Shown one piece after another: positions 5,114 to 5,690 of a DNA stretch of 5,690 nt. How positions within the stretch are numbered: position 1 is the stretch's first letter; each line of letters begins with the position of its first letter. Location: assembly GCA_013393545.1 (NCBI GenBank), contig JABXHG010000032.1, positions 1 to 5,690 on the forward strand. Direction: 5' to 3'. Both the position numbers and the translations under genes were made by a program. A model generated the notes under the pieces. It saw only the letters and a list, made by a program, of their open reading frames with translations, did not search any database and had not been told where the DNA came from. This DNA is from Alteromonadaceae bacterium (GTDB lineage: Bacteria; Pseudomonadota; Gammaproteobacteria; Pseudomonadales; Oleiphilaceae).

Positions 5114-5407
5114 TTAGCAACAGCGGAAGTCATCCAACGGCGAATGCTCCATCCCCATGCGCAAATGCCAGTCGTGAAAACGCTCAAGCATCAGCGGCTG
5201 CAGTTCGATGGTGTAATAAGCGACCGGGTTGGGCACGCCCATCAGCTCGGAAAACACCATGAGCATGAACAGGTCGTCTTCGTCGCGTTTGGCACGGGCG
5301 ATAGCGCCCCGATACGGGGCGCTGTAGTACTCTTCGGCGAGATAACGGGCCTGGCTTAGCCAGGCCTTGAGTTTTCCCCGCCGCGAAAGGTCATTGTCAT
5401 CCTGCAT
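5114..5407 (-). CDS. Small protein ending in Cys-Cys (resembles 'cory-CC-star' family)
   Basis: 97 residues, complete, ending FRCC directly before TAA. It is charged at the N-terminus (MQDDNDLSRRGKLKAWL). The conserved-looking core reads AEEYYSAPYRGAIARAKRDEDD, then a hydrophobic stretch LFMLMVFSELMGVPNPVAYYTIEL (about 47-70), then FHDWHLRMGMEHSPLDDFRCC. The hydrophobic stretch is interrupted by Glu and Pro, so a membrane helix is not certain. I recognise it as resembling small proteins called 'cory-CC-star', named for the final two cysteines, which I recall beside CstA-type permeases and ArsA-type ATPases; this is from memory. Function unknown. The two end cysteines are its only ones, suggesting metal binding, disulfide chemistry or lipid attachment (speculation). 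A strong ribosome binding site sets the start. It sits between the CstA-like and ATPase genes with short gaps, so one operon is likely. Confidence 0.85.
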   Translation of the reverse strand: MQDDNDLSRRGKLKAWLSQARYLAEEYYSAPYRGAIARAKRDEDDLFMLMVFSELMGVPNPVAYYTIELQPLMLERFHDWHLRMGMEHSPLDDFRCC

Positions 5408-5410
5408 TAG

Positions 5411-5418
5411 ACCTCCTT
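5411..5418 (-). promoter_or_regulatory. Near-perfect ribosome binding site of the CC protein
   Basis: On the minus strand AAGGAGGT (5418-5411) matches the 16S anti-Shine-Dalgarno over all eight bases, 3 nt before the ATG at 5407. It implies strong translation and fixes the start. Confidence 0.85.
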
Positions 5419-5442
5419 GGCACAGGGCGTATCGATACGGAT

Positions 5443-5690
5443 TCAGGACGTGGCGTCAGCCTTTTCCTGACGCACACGCTTGAGCGCTGCGGCACACTCC
5501 ATCGCGACCAGAATCGAGGCGATCAGTACCACGATATCCAGTCCCAGCAGGAAGTAGTTTTCGGCTTCATAGAAGCTTTTCAGTTGGGCAAACAGCGCCA
5601 GCACTGTCATCACCATCAAGAAAATCAGCGGTGCCAGCGTGTACCACATCGGGCGCCCCAGACGCACCAGCATCACCGTGACCACCAGCA
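5443..5690 (-). CDS. CstA-like carbon starvation permease, C-terminal part (5' end outside window)
   Basis: 82 residues are visible and the frame stays open to the window edge; the stop is TGA 5445-5443. The sequence has a short cytoplasmic-looking start (LVRLGRPMWYTLAP), a hydrophobic helix (LIFLMVMTVLALFAQL), a loop (KSFYEAENY), a second helix (FLLGLDIVVLIASILVAMECAAAL) and a charged tail (KRVRQEKADATS). The 'W-x-TL-x-P' entry to the penultimate helix and the final two-helix layout resemble the end of CstA-family peptide/pyruvate transporters of the inner membrane. Only the tail is seen, so the substrate cannot be judged. The CC-protein gene starts 35 bp downstream with no terminator between, which supports cotranscription. 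Another polytopic transporter remains possible. Confidence 0.7.
   Translation of the reverse strand, partial: LVVTVMLVRLGRPMWYTLAPLIFLMVMTVLALFAQLKSFYEAENYFLLGLDIVVLIASILVAMECAAALKRVRQEKADATS

Noticed and set aside
1..5690. tRNA, rRNA, CRISPR array, integrase or transposase genes
   Set aside because: Looked for on both strands and not seen; in particular no tRNA lies at the repeat borders to serve as a classical attachment site.

Overview
The window looks like chromosomal DNA of a GC-rich gammaproteobacterium. A Halomonas-like organism is my best guess, from protein style and gene neighbourhood; no rRNA or other marker is present to prove it. The host genes at both ends are GC-rich (hand count 72% G+C in 4381-4440). 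They are interrupted by a low-GC block (40% in 2461-2520, 32% in 3361-3420).

Left part, plus strand: the C-terminal end of a YeiH-type (UPF0324) membrane transporter (2-388) with a clean intrinsic terminator (415-439). It is followed by a complete stand-alone FMN-binding glutamate-synthase-domain protein with an N-terminal membrane anchor (558-2141). Right part, minus strand: a three-gene cluster read from right to left. It has the C-terminal end of a CstA-like carbon starvation permease (5443-5690), a 97-residue protein ending in Cys-Cys (5114-5407, resembling the 'cory-CC-star' family), and a cysteine-free ArsA/Get3-type ATPase (4039-5046).

Between these two convergent blocks lies the most interesting part. 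The last 103 bp of the ArsA-like gene (4040-4142), including its stop codon and an overlapping hairpin terminator, is repeated at 2192-2294 with 102 of 103 bases identical. The single difference turns a Gln codon into an amber stop, so the left copy is a dead gene fragment. The roughly 1.75 kb between the copies is AT-rich. It carries a LysR-family regulator (2435-3322, minus) divergent from a 71-residue DUF2798-like membrane protein (3428-3643, plus), and then a gene-less stretch (3644-4038) that contains a candidate IS remnant or MITE (3719-3932).

The layout is what is expected when an element inserts into the 3' end of a gene, restores the gene and leaves the displaced end at its far side. 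No integrase or transposase gene is present, so the mechanism is unknown. Functionally, the LysR/DUF2798 pair is probably a self-contained regulatory unit. The CstA/CC-protein/ATPase genes probably form one operon concerned with membrane uptake or membrane-protein handling. The glutamate-synthase-like protein has no visible partner in the window.
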